Below are positions 49,117 through 59,484 of a stretch of 64,000 bases of DNA, one piece after another (within the stretch, counting starts at the first letter, position 1; each line of letters begins with the position of its first letter). This stretch comes from Rhodovulum sp. 12E13. GTDB lineage: Bacteria; Pseudomonadota; Alphaproteobacteria; Rhodobacterales; Rhodobacteraceae. The translations under genes and the position numbers were made by a program. Under the pieces are notes generated by a model. It did no database searches and was not told where the DNA came from. It saw only the letters and a program-made list of their open reading frames with translations. The stretch is taken from NCBI RefSeq assembly GCF_003340565.1, contig NZ_QPLK01000007.1, positions 1 to 64,000 on the forward strand, read 5' to 3'.

Positions 49117-49632
49117 ATGCCCACGCATTCCGAGACCCGCACGCTGCCCTATACGGCCGACCAGATGTACGCGCTGGTGGCCGATGTCGACCGCTACCCC
49201 GAGTTCATCCCGTGGACGGCGGCCTCGCGCGTGCGCTCGCAGCGGTCTTCGGGCGAGGCCGTCATCATGGACGCCGACCTCGTCATCTCGTTCAAGGTGT
49301 TCCGCGAGCGTTTCGGCAGCCGGGTGACGCTGTGGCCGGCTGAGCGGCGGATCGACACCGAGTATCTCGACGGCCCGTTTCGGCACATGATCTCCAAGTG
49401 GCACTTCGAGGATCTGCCCCAGGGCGGGTGCGAGGTGCATTTCTACGTCGATTTCGAATTCAAGAACCGTCTGCTGCAGGGCGCAGCGGGGATGTTCTTC
49501 AACGAGGCGATGCAGCGGATCGTGCGCGCCTTCGAGGCGCGGGCCCGCGACCTCTACGGTCAGCCCGCCGAAGCGCATGCCGCCGCTCCCCGCGCCGGCG
49601 GCGCGCCGGCCGCGTCCGGCCGCGGCGGATGA
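49117..49632 (+). CDS. COQ10/RatA-type START-domain protein
   Basis: This is a 171-residue polyketide-cyclase/START-fold protein of the COQ10/RatA family. Typical blocks are [35 protein letters not shown] at the N-terminus, [30 protein letters not shown] in the middle and [31 protein letters not shown] near the end. In eukaryotes and alphaproteobacteria such proteins bind coenzyme Q. In gamma-proteobacteria RatA affects ribosomes, but the toxin label is not supported here. The C-terminal tail (about 150-171) is Ala/Gly-rich and disordered. The stop overlaps the next gene's start (ATGA). Confidence 0.88.
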   Translation: MPTHSETRTLPYTADQMYALVADVDRYPEFIPWTAASRVRSQRSSGEAVIMDADLVISFKVFRERFGSRVTLWPAERRIDTEYLDGPFRHMISKWHFEDLPQGGCEVHFYVDFEFKNRLLQGAAGMFFNEAMQRIVRAFEARARDLYGQPAEAHAAAPRAGGAPAASGRGG

Positions 49633-50975
49633 GAGGGCCGGCGCATGCCGCGGACGAGCGGGGCGCGCAGCCAGGCCTCGCCGCGCGGCTGGCGGGCTTC
49701 GCCTGCCGCGCCGTACCCACCGAGGCCGCCCTCGCAACCATGCGCCTCAGCCTCTTCGACTGGGCGGCCTGTGCCATCGCCGGCGCGGCCGAACCCGCCG
49801 CCGCGATCCTTCGTGCACAGGCCGAGGCCGAGGGCGGCGCAGGACAGGCGAGCCTCGCCGGCAGCCCGGCCATGCGCGTGCCCGCCCGCGCCGCGGCGCT
49901 GGTGAACGGCGCAGCCTCGCACGCGCTCGACTACGATGACACTCAAATGGGCCCGGTCGTGCACCCCTCGGTCGCCGTGCTGCCCGCCGCGCTCGCCGTG
50001 GCCGAACGGCAGGGCGCAGGCGGGGCGGAGATGCTCCACGCCGCCCTCGTCGGGGCCGAGGTCATGGTCCGGCTCGGCCTGTGGCTCGGCCCCGACCACC
50101 CGGGGCGCGGCTTCCACCCGACAGCGACCTGCGGCGCCTTCGGGGCGGCCGTCGCGGCCGGCCTGCTCGGCGGGCTCGACGCGGGCCGGATGGAGCAGGC
50201 GCTCGCCATTGCGGCGACGCGGGCGGCGGGGCTGCAGGCGGTGTTCGGCTCGATGGGCAAGCCGCTCAACGCCGGCACCGCCGCCGCCGCTGGCCTCGAG
50301 GCGGCCGACCTCGCCGCCGCGGGCTTCACCTGCCCGCCCGCGGCGCTCGACGGGCCGCAGGGCTTCGGTCCCGCGCATGGCGGCGCGGCCCGTCCGGAGG
50401 CGCTGCTCTCGCTCGATGCCCGCTGGGAGATGGCGCGCGTCAGCCACAAGCTGCACGCCTGCTGTCATGGCCTGCACGCCATGCTCGAGGCGCTCGCCGG
50501 GCTCGATCTGCCCGCCTCCGAGATAGATCGCGTCACGGTGCGCACCCATCCGCGCTGGCTCGCCGTCTGCGACGATCCCGCCCCCACCACAGGTCTCGAG
50601 GCCAAGTTCTCCTACCGGCTGACCGGAGCAATGGCGCTGGCGGGGCGCGACACCGGCGACCCGGCGACGTTCTCCGCCGCCGCCTGCGCCGAGCCTGCGC
50701 TGGTGCGGCTGCGGGACCGGATCGACGTGGTGGGCGACCGCGCACTGCCCGAGACGGCGACGCAGGTCGATGTCACCGCCCGCGGCGGCGCGACGACCCG
50801 GCTTGTCCACGACATCGACACGCCGCTCCCGCCCGAGCGCCTGCGCCGCCGCCTCGAGGCCAAGGCGAGCGCCCTGGCCGGCGCCGAGCGAGCCGCCATC
50901 CTCGCCGCGGCCACGCTGGCGGATGTCCCCGACATCGCCCAGGTCGGGGGCCTCCTGCGCGAGGCAGCGGCCTGA
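49629..50975 (+). CDS. MmgE/PrpD family protein
   Basis: A 448-residue member of the MmgE/PrpD superfamily, which includes 2-methylcitrate dehydratase and cis-aconitate decarboxylase. Seen: an N-terminal helical domain with LFDWAACAIAGA, LAGSPAMRVPARAAALVNGAASHALDYDDT (family hallmark, about residues 80-110), FHPTATCGAFGAAVAAGLLGGLDA, and FGSMGKPLNAGTAAAAGLEA in the active-site region. HKLHACCHGLHAMLEALAGL lies in the C-terminal lid. A catalytic role on a tricarboxylate-like substrate is likely but unspecified. No prpB/prpC genes are adjacent. Its ATG overlaps the stop of the START-domain gene. Confidence 0.88.
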   Translation: MRGPAHAADERGAQPGLAARLAGFACRAVPTEAALATMRLSLFDWAACAIAGAAEPAAAILRAQAEAEGGAGQASLAGSPAMRVPARAAALVNGAASHALDYDDTQMGPVVHPSVAVLPAALAVAERQGAGGAEMLHAALVGAEVMVRLGLWLGPDHPGRGFHPTATCGAFGAAVAAGLLGGLDAGRMEQALAIAATRAAGLQAVFGSMGKPLNAGTAAAAGLEAADLAAAGFTCPPAALDGPQGFGPAHGGAARPEALLSLDARWEMARVSHKLHACCHGLHAMLEALAGLDLPASEIDRVTVRTHPRWLAVCDDPAPTTGLEAKFSYRLTGAMALAGRDTGDPATFSAAACAEPALVRLRDRIDVVGDRALPETATQVDVTARGGATTRLVHDIDTPLPPERLRRRLEAKASALAGAERAAILAAATLADVPDIAQVGGLLREAAA

Positions 50976-51050
50976 CGAGACCCACTCGGCCCCGGCCTCA
51001 CCCGGCCCGAGCCCACCCCGGCCCGAGCGCACCCCGGCCCGCGCCCGCCC

Positions 51051-51097
51051 CTTCTTCTTGCTCGAAATATCCCGGGGGTGCGGGGGCTGGCCCCCGC
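51051..51097 (+). repeat. Dispersed intergenic element, family 1, copy B
   Basis: CTTCTTCTTGCTCGAAATAT is followed by CCCGGGGG and the hairpin GCGGGGGCTGGCCCCCGC. It is shared with 17993-18059 and, inverted, 21224-21272. It lies between the convergent MmgE/PrpD and cinA-C genes, preceded by CCCGGCCCGAG-type short repeats (50990-51045). Confidence 0.75.
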
Positions 51098-51124
51098 TTC
51101 TGGCCCTCTCGGCCTGCGCCGTCG

Positions 51125-51598
51125 TCAGCTCGGCAGCGCTGCCAGCACCATCCGCAGGGCATGCTCGACGGAGGCCGCCCTCACGGGTGCCCGGCCGAGC
51201 GGGCCGAAGTCCACGGTCTCTGCGCGCACGCCCGTCGCGTCCGCCAGGGCGAAGCACACCCGCCCCTCGGGCTTGTGCTCCGATCCTCCGGGGCCGGCGA
51301 CGCCGGTAACCGCGATGGCGAGGCCCGCGCGCGCGCGCGCCAGCGCGCCCTCGGCCATGGCGCGAGCCACCTCCTCCGACACCGCGCCGTTGGCGGCGAT
51401 CAGGGCGGGGTCGACGCCCAGCATCTCCTCCTTCGCGGCGTTGGAGTAGCTCACCCAGCCCCGGTCGAGCACGGACGACGAGCCGGGCACGTCGGTCAGC
51501 GCGCCCGCGATCAGCCCGGCGGTGCAGCTCTCGGCGGTGGCCAGTCGCACGCCCGCCGCTTTCGCCCGGGCCACGGCCTGATACGCCAGCGCCGTCAT
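51125..51598 (-). CDS. CinA C-terminal domain protein (nicotinamide-nucleotide amidohydrolase)
   Basis: The 157-residue product is a stand-alone CinA C-terminal domain (PncC-type), which deamidates NMN to nicotinate mononucleotide in pyridine-nucleotide recycling. Visible: LATAESCTAGLIAGALTDVPGSS with the catalytic Ser region, GWVSYSNAAKEEMLGV, GAVSEEVARAMAEGAL, AIAVTGVAGPGGSEHKPEGRV and the terminal RAASVEHALRMVLAAL. The N-terminal molybdopterin-like domain of full CinA is absent, which is common. It overlaps pgpA by 4 bases (ATGA, 51595-51598), and pgpA overlaps ispDF, so all three are one coupled unit. Confidence 0.92.
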   Translation of the reverse strand: MTALAYQAVARAKAAGVRLATAESCTAGLIAGALTDVPGSSSVLDRGWVSYSNAAKEEMLGVDPALIAANGAVSEEVARAMAEGALARARAGLAIAVTGVAGPGGSEHKPEGRVCFALADATGVRAETVDFGPLGRAPVRAASVEHALRMVLAALPS

Positions 51599-52095
51599 CC
51601 CGGCAGCAGGACCAGATGCGCCAGCGCCGCGAGCGCGGCCACCGCGGCCGCCGCCCACAGACCCGCGAAGACGTCGTCGGCCATCACGCCCGTCGCGTCC
51701 TTGCGCCGGTCGAAGAGGTTGGCCGGCCACCACTTGTAGATGTCGAAGAAGCGGAATCCGAAGAAGGCCACGACGATCCCCGGCCACAGCGCCAGAACGG
51801 GCGCCCCGGTCACCGCCGCCCCGATCGAGACGGGCATGAGGGCGATCCACTGGCCCACCACCTCGTCGATCACGATCTCCGAGCGGTCCGGGTCCGGGTC
51901 TCCCGCCGTCTCCAGCGCCACCGCCCGCAGGCCCGCCACGTAGACGAGCGCGGCAGCGAGCGCGAGCAGCGCCGGCCCGCCGGCCGCGTGCAGCCCCCAG
52001 GCCATCGGCAGGGCCGCGAGCGAGCCCCAGGTGCCAGAGGCGGGCCGCAGGCAGCCCACGAGCAGGACGGTGACGAAGAGGCGCGTCAGGCGCAT
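51595..52095 (-). CDS. pgpA: Phosphatidylglycerophosphatase A
   Basis: PgpA dephosphorylates phosphatidylglycerophosphate to phosphatidylglycerol at the inner membrane. The 166-residue protein has four hydrophobic segments (about 5-20, 40-57, 90-115 and 143-163). Conserved blocks are [35 protein letters not shown] (acidic catalytic cluster, about residues 66-86), [19 protein letters not shown] and [16 protein letters not shown]. Length matches the family. It is the middle gene of ispDF-pgpA-cinA, overlapping its neighbours by 10 and 4 bases. Confidence 0.94.
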   Translation of the reverse strand: MRLTRLFVTVLLVGCLRPASGTWGSLAALPMAWGLHAAGGPALLALAAALVYVAGLRAVALETAGDPDPDRSEIVIDEVVGQWIALMPVSIGAAVTGAPVLALWPGIVVAFFGFRFFDIYKWWPANLFDRRKDATGVMADDVFAGLWAAAAVAALAALAHLVLLPG

Positions 52096-53336
52096 GCCGC
52101 CCGCCCGACCAGCGCGACGGTCGCGAGCGCGGCGATCCCCTCCTCGCGGCCGGTGAAACCCAGCCGCTCCGAGGTGGTCGCCTTGACGCTCACCCGTCCC
52201 GGCTCCAGCCCCATGATCTCGGCCAGTCGTGTCTGCATGGCGTTCGCGTGCGGCCCGATCTTCGGTCGTTCGCAGACGAGCGTGCAGTCGACGTTGCCGA
52301 TGCGGAAGCCGCTCTGCACCGCGAGCCCGACCGCGTGGCGCAGGAAGATGTCCGAGGCCGCGCCCTTCCATTGCGGGTCCGACGGGGGGAAGTGCCGGCC
52401 GATGTCGCCCTGGGCGAGCGCGCCGTAGATCGCGTCCGTGATCGCGTGCATGCCCACATCGGCGTCGGAATGGCCTTGGAGGCCGCGGTCGTGGGGCACT
52501 TCCACGCCGCAGAGAATCACCGCCGTTCCCGCACCGAAGCGGTGGACGTCGTAGCCGTTGCCGAGACGGATTTCCATGTGGCCGGCGTCTCCCTCCTGGT
52601 CGGCGAGGATGCGGGCGGCGCGCGTCCAGTCCTCGGGACGGGTGAGCTTGATGTTGTCCTCCTCGCCCGGAACGATCGCAACGTCCAGCCCCGCCGCGTG
52701 TGCCACCTCGACGTCGTCGGCGGCGCCGGGCGGTGCGCTTGCATGGGCGGTGCGGATCGCGTCGAGGCGAAAGCCCTGCGGCGTCTGCGCCCGCCACAGC
52801 CCGTCGCGCGGGGCGGTCCCCGCCACCGTGCCGCCGTCGCCTTCGCGCCATAGCGCATCCGTCACCGGCAGGGCGGGCGCGGCGCCGGGGGCACGCTCCA
52901 GCGCGGCCAGCACACGGCCGATCAGCGCGCGCGTGACGAAGGGGCGCGCCGCGTCGTGGATCAGCACATGCGTCACGGGGGCGGGCAGGGCGGCCAGCCC
53001 CGCGGCGACCGAGGCCGCCCGCGTCGCCCCGCCCGCAACACTCGGCACGCCAGGGGGGAGGGCGGCGCGGGCGCGTGCCGCGTCGTCGGGGTGGATGACC
53101 ACCACGATCTCGGCGACGGCCGGGTGGTCGGCCAGCGCCGCGACCGTGCGCGCGAGCACCGGCAGGCCGCCAAGATCCTGATATTGCTTGGGCACCTCGC
53201 CGCCCATCCGCGTTCCGCGCCCGGCAGCGACGACCACGACGCCGACACGGCGCGGTGCGGCCGGCTCTGGCGCCGATGTCTCTGTCGCCGATGTCTCCGG
53301 CGTGGATGTGTCCGGCGCGGAACGGGTGGTCGGCAT
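52086..53336 (-). CDS. ispDF: IspDF, bifunctional MEP-pathway enzyme
   Basis: This fused protein carries out two non-consecutive steps of the non-mevalonate isoprenoid pathway. The N-terminal IspD half (about residues 28-255) makes CDP-methylerythritol: [36 protein letters not shown], and [10 protein letters not shown]. The C-terminal IspF half (about 258-416) cyclises CDP-ME-2-phosphate: [15 protein letters not shown] with metal ligands, [34 protein letters not shown], and [20 protein letters not shown]. The fusion is typical of alphaproteobacteria. The first 27 residues are a Ser/Thr/Pro-rich tail with repeated ETSA units that precede the catalytic fold. GGAGAG precedes the ATG. Confidence 0.95.
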   Translation of the reverse strand: MPTTRSAPDTSTPETSATETSAPEPAAPRRVGVVVVAAGRGTRMGGEVPKQYQDLGGLPVLARTVAALADHPAVAEIVVVIHPDDAARARAALPPGVPSVAGGATRAASVAAGLAALPAPVTHVLIHDAARPFVTRALIGRVLAALERAPGAAPALPVTDALWREGDGGTVAGTAPRDGLWRAQTPQGFRLDAIRTAHASAPPGAADDVEVAHAAGLDVAIVPGEEDNIKLTRPEDWTRAARILADQEGDAGHMEIRLGNGYDVHRFGAGTAVILCGVEVPHDRGLQGHSDADVGMHAITDAIYGALAQGDIGRHFPPSDPQWKGAASDIFLRHAVGLAVQSGFRIGNVDCTLVCERPKIGPHANAMQTRLAEIMGLEPGRVSVKATTSERLGFTGREEGIAALATVALVGRAACA

Positions 53337-53564
53337 GCTCGGGCTCTCCGGGGCGGGCACCCGTGCCGGGCGCGCGCCAATGTCTAGGCGGTGCCGCAGG
53401 GCAGGGCAACGGGGCTGCCCTCCCCCTTGCAGGCGCCCAAAAAATGGGCACATCGGGTCTCGTGGCCATTCTTGCGCCATCCACGCTTTCCAACCCGCGC
53501 GACGACCGCAATATCGGGAGCCGCATGCACAAGGATTAAGCACTTGTCCGTTTGTCTTGCAGGG

Positions 53565-54563
53565 ATGCAACTGACACCGCCGGTTCTGCTCGCCCCGCTC
53601 GCGGGGATCACCGACCTGCCGTTCCGAAGGGTCGTGGCCCGCTTCGGCGCGGGGCTCGTCGTGTCCGAAATGGTGGCGAGCCAGGAGATCGTGCAGGGCC
53701 GGCCCTCGGCCCGCGACAGGGCCGAGCTCGGCCTCGGCGAGCAGGCGAGTTCCGTCCAGCTCGCGGGCCGCGACCCCCGCTGGATGGCCGAGGCGGCGCG
53801 GCTCGTCGCGGGGCAGGGGGCGCAAGTGATCGACATCAACATGGGCTGTCCGGCCAAGAAGGTGACGAGCGCGAGCGGCGACGGCGCCTGCGGCTCGGGC
53901 CTGATGCGCGAGCCCGACCTCGCCCTGCGGCTGATCGAGGCGGTGGTGGGGGCGGTCGACGTGCCGGTGACGCTCAAGACCCGCCTCGGCTGGGACGAGA
54001 CGCTGATGAACGCGCCCGCGATCGCCCGCGCCGCGGAAGGGGCGGGCGTGCGGATGGTCACGATCCACGGCCGCACGCGCTGCCAGTTCTACAAGGGCGC
54101 CGCCGACTGGGGCGCCATCCGCGACGTGAAGGAGGCGGTGGGCATTCCCGTCATCGCCAACGGAGACATCGTCGACGCCGGCACCGCCCGCGCGGCGCTC
54201 GCCGCGTCGGGCGCCGACGGCGTGATGATCGGGCGCGGCGTTCAGGGGCGGCCCTGGCTGCTCGCGCGGGTGGCCCACGCCCTCTACGGCACGCCCTGCC
54301 CGGACGTGCCCGCCGGCCCCGCGCTCGCCGACCTGGTGGCAGAGCATTACGAGGCGATCCTGTCCTTTTACGGCGCCGCGCTCGGCGTGCGGATCGCCCG
54401 CAAGCATCTCGGCTGGTATCTCGACGCCGCCGTTGCCGACGGAGCGACCGACGCCGACACCGCCCGCGCGCTCCGCCGCCCGCTCCTGACCGAAGACGAC
54501 CCCGCCGAGGTGCGGCGGCTTGTCGGCCGCGCCTTCGTCGCGCCCCTGAGGCAGGCCGCCTGA
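53565..54563 (+). CDS. dusB: tRNA-dihydrouridine synthase (DusB/NifR3)
   Basis: An FMN-dependent enzyme that reduces specific uridines in tRNA. The 332-residue protein shows [51 protein letters not shown] with the catalytic Cys95, [28 protein letters not shown] and [13 protein letters not shown] with the phosphate-binding [18 protein letters not shown]. It heads the operon in which it is traditionally named nifR3, with ntrB starting in an overlapping TGATG. The start MQLTPPV was chosen although its ribosome site (AGGG) is close to the ATG. The upstream region is comparatively AT-rich and likely holds the promoter. Confidence 0.95.
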   Translation: MQLTPPVLLAPLAGITDLPFRRVVARFGAGLVVSEMVASQEIVQGRPSARDRAELGLGEQASSVQLAGRDPRWMAEAARLVAGQGAQVIDINMGCPAKKVTSASGDGACGSGLMREPDLALRLIEAVVGAVDVPVTLKTRLGWDETLMNAPAIARAAEGAGVRMVTIHGRTRCQFYKGAADWGAIRDVKEAVGIPVIANGDIVDAGTARAALAASGADGVMIGRGVQGRPWLLARVAHALYGTPCPDVPAGPALADLVAEHYEAILSFYGAALGVRIARKHLGWYLDAAVADGATDADTARALRRPLLTEDDPAEVRRLVGRAFVAPLRQAA

Positions 54564-55702
54564 TGCCCGGATCGGGTCGCATCTGGGCCTCGCTGCCCAT
54601 GCCCGCCCTCGTCCTCGACGAGGCCGACCGCATCGTCGCCATCAATCCCGCGGCCGAGGAGTTCCTCAACACCACCATCCGCGGTGTCGCGGGAGAGCTC
54701 GTCTACGACCGTCTCGCCATCGACGCCGCCATCGAGGAGGCGCTCTCCCGCGTCCGCCGCAACCGTGCGCCCCTGTTCATCAACGATGTGGCGGTGGGCA
54801 CGGGCGAGCGCGCGCCGGTCACCGCCACGATCCAGATCGCGCCGATGGCGGACAAGCCCGAGACGGGGCGTTTGCTGTTCGTCTTCACTCCGCGCGAGAT
54901 CGCCGGTCGGCTCGGCCGTTCGGCCCAATCCGACGCGGCCGCCAAGTCGGCCGTGGGCATGGCGGAGATGCTGGCCCACGAGATCAAGAACCCGCTCGCC
55001 GGCATTGCCGGTGCCGCGCAGCTTCTCTCGATGAACCTGGAGAACGGCGACCGGGAGCTCTGCGACCTGATCGTCGAAGAGACGCGCCGCGTCTCGGGCC
55101 TGCTCGAACAGGTCGAGCAGTTCGGCAACATGCGGCCGCCCGAGCTGCGCCCCGTCAACCTGCACGACGTGCTCGAGCGGGCGCGCAAGTCGGCGCTCGT
55201 CGGTTTCGCCGCGCACATGACGATCCGCGAGGATTACGACCCGTCGCTGCCGCCGGCGCTGGCCGATCCCGATCAGCTGCTGCAGGTCTTCCAGAACCTG
55301 ATGAAGAACGCGGCCGAGGCGGCCCAGCGTAGCCCCCGGGCCGGGGCGGGGCGCACCGTCAGCGGCCAGTCGGGCGAGATCCGCCTGCGCACCTTCTACG
55401 ATTCGAGCCTTCGGGTGCGTGGGCGCGACGGCACACCCGCGCGCCTGCCCCTGCAGATCGAGATCGTCGACGACGGCCCCGGCCTGCCGCCCGTGATCGC
55501 CGCCGACATCTTCGAGCCCTTCGTGTCGGGGCGCGAGAACGGGACCGGCCTCGGGCTCGCGCTCGTGTCCAAGATCGTGGCTGATCACGGCGCCTTCATC
55601 TCCGTCGACAGCGCCCCCGGGCGCACCGCCTTCCGCCTGTCGCTGCCCGTCGCGCCGGAGGGCGCGACGCCGCCTCCGACATCCGACGCCCCCACCCCGT
55701 AG
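54563..55702 (+). CDS. ntrB: NtrB, nitrogen-regulation sensor kinase
   Basis: NtrB (GlnL) phosphorylates NtrC under nitrogen limitation and is controlled by PII proteins. The 379-residue soluble kinase has an N-terminal PAS domain (about 10-110, starting [24 protein letters not shown]). The H-box is [21 protein letters not shown] with phospho-acceptor His139. The ATPase motifs are [19 protein letters not shown] and [22 protein letters not shown]. The segment between N- and G-boxes contains an insert ([20 protein letters not shown] onward). It overlaps dusB by one base and precedes ntrC by 9 bases. Confidence 0.95.
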   Translation: MPGSGRIWASLPMPALVLDEADRIVAINPAAEEFLNTTIRGVAGELVYDRLAIDAAIEEALSRVRRNRAPLFINDVAVGTGERAPVTATIQIAPMADKPETGRLLFVFTPREIAGRLGRSAQSDAAAKSAVGMAEMLAHEIKNPLAGIAGAAQLLSMNLENGDRELCDLIVEETRRVSGLLEQVEQFGNMRPPELRPVNLHDVLERARKSALVGFAAHMTIREDYDPSLPPALADPDQLLQVFQNLMKNAAEAAQRSPRAGAGRTVSGQSGEIRLRTFYDSSLRVRGRDGTPARLPLQIEIVDDGPGLPPVIAADIFEPFVSGRENGTGLGLALVSKIVADHGAFISVDSAPGRTAFRLSLPVAPEGATPPPTSDAPTP

Positions 55703-55711
55703 GAGACCCGC

Positions 55712-57088
55712 ATGGACGGCACCGTTCTCGTCGCCGACGACGACCGCACGATCCGCACCGTTCTGACCCAGGCGCTGACGCGCGCGGGCTGCAAGGTGCA
55801 CGCGACCTCGAGCCTCGTGACGCTGATGCGGTGGGTGGAGGAGGGCAAGGGCGACCTCGTGATCTCGGACGTCGTCATGCCCGACGGCAACGGCCTGGAA
55901 ATGCTGCCGAAGATCGGCTCCGAGCGGCCGGGCATGCCGGTGATCGTGATCTCGGCGCAGAACACGATCATGACGGCGATCCAGGCCGCCGAGGCCGATG
56001 CCTACGACTACCTGCCCAAGCCCTTCGACCTGCCCGACCTTATGAAGCGCGCGGCCAAGGCGCTCGAGACCAAGCGCCGCGCGGCGCCGCCGCCCCGGAT
56101 GGAGCGCCCGGTCGAGGAGGCCGCGGGCGGCGAGCTGCCGCTGGTGGGGCGGACGCCGGCGATGCAGTCGCTCTATCGGCTGGTCGCGCGGGTGATGAAC
56201 ACCGACCTCGCGGTGCTGGTGACCGGCGAGAGCGGCACCGGCAAGTCGCTGATCGCGCGGGCGATCCACGACTTTTCCGACCGGCGCAACCTGCCTTTCG
56301 TGGTGGCCAACGCCGAGGACCTGCGCGATCCCGAGGGGCCGGCGCGCATCCTCTCCCGCGCGCGGGGCGGCTCGATCCTGTTCGACGAGGTGGGCGACCT
56401 CGACCCCGAGACGCAGGGGCGCATCGTGCGCATGCTCGACGCGATGCCAGCCGAGTCGCCGCGCATCATGGCCACCTCCCAGAACGACCTGATGGCGCGG
56501 ATGGAGGCGGGCGAGTTCCGGCAGGATCTGTTCTACCGCCTCGGCGGGGTGACGATCGCGGTGCCCTCCCTGCGCGAGCGGGTCGACGACATTCCGCTCC
56601 TCGCCGAGCACTTCCTCGTCCGGGCCGAGCGCGACGGGATCGGCGCGCGCCGTTTCGCCGAGCCGGCGATGGATCTCGTGCGCGCCTATTCGTGGCCCGG
56701 CAACGTGCGCCAGCTCGAGAACACGATCCGCCGCCTGGTCGTCACCTCGCCCGAGGAGGAGATCACCCGCCCGGAAGTCGAACTGGTGCTCGGCAACCAG
56801 CCCGAGATCGAGCCTCTGGTGGGGGGCGGCGACGGCGAGAAGCTGTCGGCCTCGGTCGCCAAGCACCTGCGCCGCTACTTCGACCTGCATGGCGGCGTGC
56901 TGCCCCCGCCCGGCCTCTACCAGCGCGTGCTCAAGGAGGTGGAGGTGCCGCTCATCGAGATCGCGCTCGACGCAACAGGCGGAAACCAGGCCAAATGTGC
57001 CGAACTCATGGGCATCAACCGCAATACCTTGAGGAAGAAGATCACCGATCTCGATATTCGCGTGACACGCCGCCGCAAGTTGATGTAA
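55712..57088 (+). CDS. ntrC: NtrC, nitrogen-regulation response regulator lacking the GAFTGA loop
   Basis: NtrC activates nitrogen-scavenging genes. The 458-residue protein has a receiver domain (phospho-acceptor Asp53 in [12 protein letters not shown]), an AAA+ domain with Walker A GESGTGKS at 172-179 and Walker B ILFDEV at 222-227, [11 protein letters not shown], and a C-terminal FIS-type helix-turn-helix ([21 protein letters not shown]). Between Walker A and Walker B the sequence runs [20 protein letters not shown]. The GAFTGA segment that contacts sigma-54 is missing, as known for Rhodobacter NtrC, which works with the housekeeping RNA polymerase. Spacing to ntrB indicates co-transcription. 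Confidence 0.95.
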   Translation: MDGTVLVADDDRTIRTVLTQALTRAGCKVHATSSLVTLMRWVEEGKGDLVISDVVMPDGNGLEMLPKIGSERPGMPVIVISAQNTIMTAIQAAEADAYDYLPKPFDLPDLMKRAAKALETKRRAAPPPRMERPVEEAAGGELPLVGRTPAMQSLYRLVARVMNTDLAVLVTGESGTGKSLIARAIHDFSDRRNLPFVVANAEDLRDPEGPARILSRARGGSILFDEVGDLDPETQGRIVRMLDAMPAESPRIMATSQNDLMARMEAGEFRQDLFYRLGGVTIAVPSLRERVDDIPLLAEHFLVRAERDGIGARRFAEPAMDLVRAYSWPGNVRQLENTIRRLVVTSPEEEITRPEVELVLGNQPEIEPLVGGGDGEKLSASVAKHLRRYFDLHGGVLPPPGLYQRVLKEVEVPLIEIALDATGGNQAKCAELMGINRNTLRKKITDLDIRVTRRRKLM

Positions 57089-57219
57089 ACAGGCAACAAG
57101 CCGTGGCCGGCGGGGCACCTCGCCTCGGTCGAGCCACGGGATGATGCGGCGGCAGGGCGTCGGGCGTGCTAGATCTGGGCGGCACGCGTGCCACATGCCG
57201 ACAGGATGGGGGCAGGCAC

Positions 57220-59466
57220 GTGGCACGGCTCGGCCGGCGCATGACGCTCGACGGATTGGCGGGGCTCTACCGGTCTCGCCGCGTCCGGACGGCCGCGACG
57301 CTGGGCCTCGTCGTGCTGGGGCCGCTCCTCGCCGCGCTCACCTTCCTGATGCTGGGGCCGCTGGGGCAGGGGGCCGCCTCGCCGGCGCTTCGCGTCGTGC
57401 TGCTGGCCGATCTCGTCTACATCCTCGTCGTCGCGGCGCTCGTGCTCGGGCGCGTGGCGCGCATGGTGGCGGCCCGCCGGGCGCGCTCGGCCGGCTCCCG
57501 GCTGCACCTGAGGCTCGTCGGCGTCTTCGCCCTCATCGCGTTGATCCCGACCGTCTCGGTCGCCGTATTCGCCGGGCTGACGATCAATGTCGGGCTCGAG
57601 GGCTGGTTCTCCGACCGGGTGCGCAACGTGGTCGGCGCCTCGCTGGAGGCGGCCGAGGCCTACGAGGCAGAGCAGGTGCGCGACCTGCGCATCGATGCCG
57701 AGGCGCTCGCCCGCTTCCTGGACAACGCCACGCGCGGGCCCTTCGTGCCCACCGACGGCGAGCTGCGCCAACTGCTCGGTCAGGGCCAGAGCCAGATCCA
57801 GCGCGGCTTGAGAGAGGCGTATGTCATAGACGGGGCAGGCGAGATACGGGCCCGTGGCATCGGCTCGTCCTGGGCCTTCAACTACGAAGAACCCGCCCAA
57901 GAGGCGCTCGCCCGGGCCCGCGCGGGCGAGACGGTGGTGATCGAAGACTGGGACATCAACGAGTTCCGCGCCCTGATCGAGCTCGCGGGCCTCGGCGAGC
58001 GCTACCTCTACGTGTCTCGCGCGGTCGACGGCGAATTGCTCGCCCTGCTCGACGACACGCAGCAATCCGTCCGCCTCTACAACCAGCTGGAGAGCGAGCG
58101 CGGGCGGCTGCTGTTCGAGTTTTCGCTGCTGTATCTCGGTTTCGCGCTGATCCTCATCCTCGCCGCGATCTGGCTGGGCCTGTGGTTTGCCGAGCGGCTC
58201 TCGCGCCCCGTGGGCCGGCTTGCGGGCGCGGCGCAGCGTGTCGGCTCGGGCGACCTGTCGGTGCGCGTGAAGGAGGAGCGGGGCGACGACGAAATCGCGA
58301 TGCTGGGCCGCCTGTTCAACCAGATGACACGGCAGCTCAAGGCGCAGCGCGATACCCTGCTCGACGCCAACGCGCAGATCGAACGGCGGCGGCGCCTGTT
58401 CGATTCGGTGCTGTCGTCGGTCACCGCCGGCGTGATCGGGCTGGATGCCGAGGGGCGGGTCGATTTCATGAATCGCTCGGCGCTGCGCATGCTCGACATC
58501 GGGGAAAGCGACGATCAGCACGAGGCGCTGGCCGAGGCGGTGCCCGAATTCGCCGGGCTGCTGGCGCGGCTGCGCTCGGGCGAGGGCGGCACGATGCAGG
58601 AAGAGATCCGCCTCAACCGCCGCGGCAAGCTGGAGAACCTGCTGGTGCGCATGGCCGAGCGCCGCTCGGAAGACGGGCAACTCGAGGGATACGTCGTGGC
58701 CTTCGACGACGTGACCGATCTCGTGGCGGCCCAGCGCATGGCGGCCTGGGGCGACGTGGCGCGCCGGATCGCCCACGAGATCAAGAACCCGCTCACGCCG
58801 ATCCAGCTGTCGGCCGAGCGGGTCGCGCGCAAGTTCGGCCGCAAGCTGGAGGCGGCCGATGCCGAATCGCTCGAGGAACTGACGGGCGTGATCGTGCGGC
58901 AGACCGGCGATCTGCGCCGCATCGTCGACGAGTTCTCCAAGTTCGCGCGCATGCCCGAGCCCGAGCGCAAGCTGACCGACCTGACCGAACTGGTGCGCCA
59001 CGCGGTGATGTTGCAGCGGCAGCAACTGGGCCAGTCGGTCGGGGCCGACCTGCCCGAGACCGCGGTCTCGGTCGAGGTCGACGAGACCATGATCGGACAG
59101 GCGCTCACCAACCTCATCAAGAACGCGGGCGAAGCGATCGAATCGCTTCGTGAAAAGGGCGAGCCAGAGGGCTATCGGCCGGAGATCCGGGTGTCTCTGG
59201 CGCTCACCGGGACGCAGGCCGTGGTGACGATCGCCGACAACGGCATCGGCCTGCCGGAAGACCGCGCGCGGCTCTTCGAGCCGTATGTCACCACGCGGGA
59301 GAAGGGCACCGGCCTAGGCCTGCCCATCGTCCGCAAGATCGTCGAGGAGCATGGCGGGACGCTGGAATTGACCGACGCGCCGCTCTTCGAGGGCAACGCC
59401 CATCGCGGCGCGTGCGCGGAGATCCGTCTGCCGCGCGCCATGGGGCTCGAGCAGGCAGCAGAATAA
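57220..59466 (+). CDS. ntrY: NtrY, membrane-bound sensor kinase
   Basis: NtrY with NtrX forms a second two-component pair linked to nitrogen and redox control. The 748-residue protein has about three membrane segments near the N-terminus (within residues 25-130), a periplasmic stretch to about 305, and a further segment FELLYLGFALILILAAIWLG-like at about 306-325 (seen as LLYLGFALILILAAIWLGLW). A HAMP domain (RLSRPVGRLAGAAQRVGSGD) and a PAS region follow. The H-box is [25 protein letters not shown], with DNGIGLP and REKGTGLGLPIVRKIVEEHGG in the ATPase. The start is uncertain: GTG 57220 follows GGATGGGGG, while GTG 57166 and ATG 57241 are alternatives. ntrX follows 18 bases later. Confidence 0.92.
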   Translation: MARLGRRMTLDGLAGLYRSRRVRTAATLGLVVLGPLLAALTFLMLGPLGQGAASPALRVVLLADLVYILVVAALVLGRVARMVAARRARSAGSRLHLRLVGVFALIALIPTVSVAVFAGLTINVGLEGWFSDRVRNVVGASLEAAEAYEAEQVRDLRIDAEALARFLDNATRGPFVPTDGELRQLLGQGQSQIQRGLREAYVIDGAGEIRARGIGSSWAFNYEEPAQEALARARAGETVVIEDWDINEFRALIELAGLGERYLYVSRAVDGELLALLDDTQQSVRLYNQLESERGRLLFEFSLLYLGFALILILAAIWLGLWFAERLSRPVGRLAGAAQRVGSGDLSVRVKEERGDDEIAMLGRLFNQMTRQLKAQRDTLLDANAQIERRRRLFDSVLSSVTAGVIGLDAEGRVDFMNRSALRMLDIGESDDQHEALAEAVPEFAGLLARLRSGEGGTMQEEIRLNRRGKLENLLVRMAERRSEDGQLEGYVVAFDDVTDLVAAQRMAAWGDVARRIAHEIKNPLTPIQLSAERVARKFGRKLEAADAESLEELTGVIVRQTGDLRRIVDEFSKFARMPEPERKLTDLTELVRHAVMLQRQQLGQSVGADLPETAVSVEVDETMIGQALTNLIKNAGEAIESLREKGEPEGYRPEIRVSLALTGTQAVVTIADNGIGLPEDRARLFEPYVTTREKGTGLGLPIVRKIVEEHGGTLELTDAPLFEGNAHRGACAEIRLPRAMGLEQAAE

Positions 59467-59484
59467 TAGAGGAGTAGCAGGCAG

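Noticed and set aside
49117-49632. Reading the START-domain gene as a RatA toxin of a toxin-antitoxin pair
   Set aside because: No antitoxin-like (RatB) partner is adjacent. The downstream coupled gene is an MmgE/PrpD enzyme, and alphaproteobacterial members are better described as COQ10-like.
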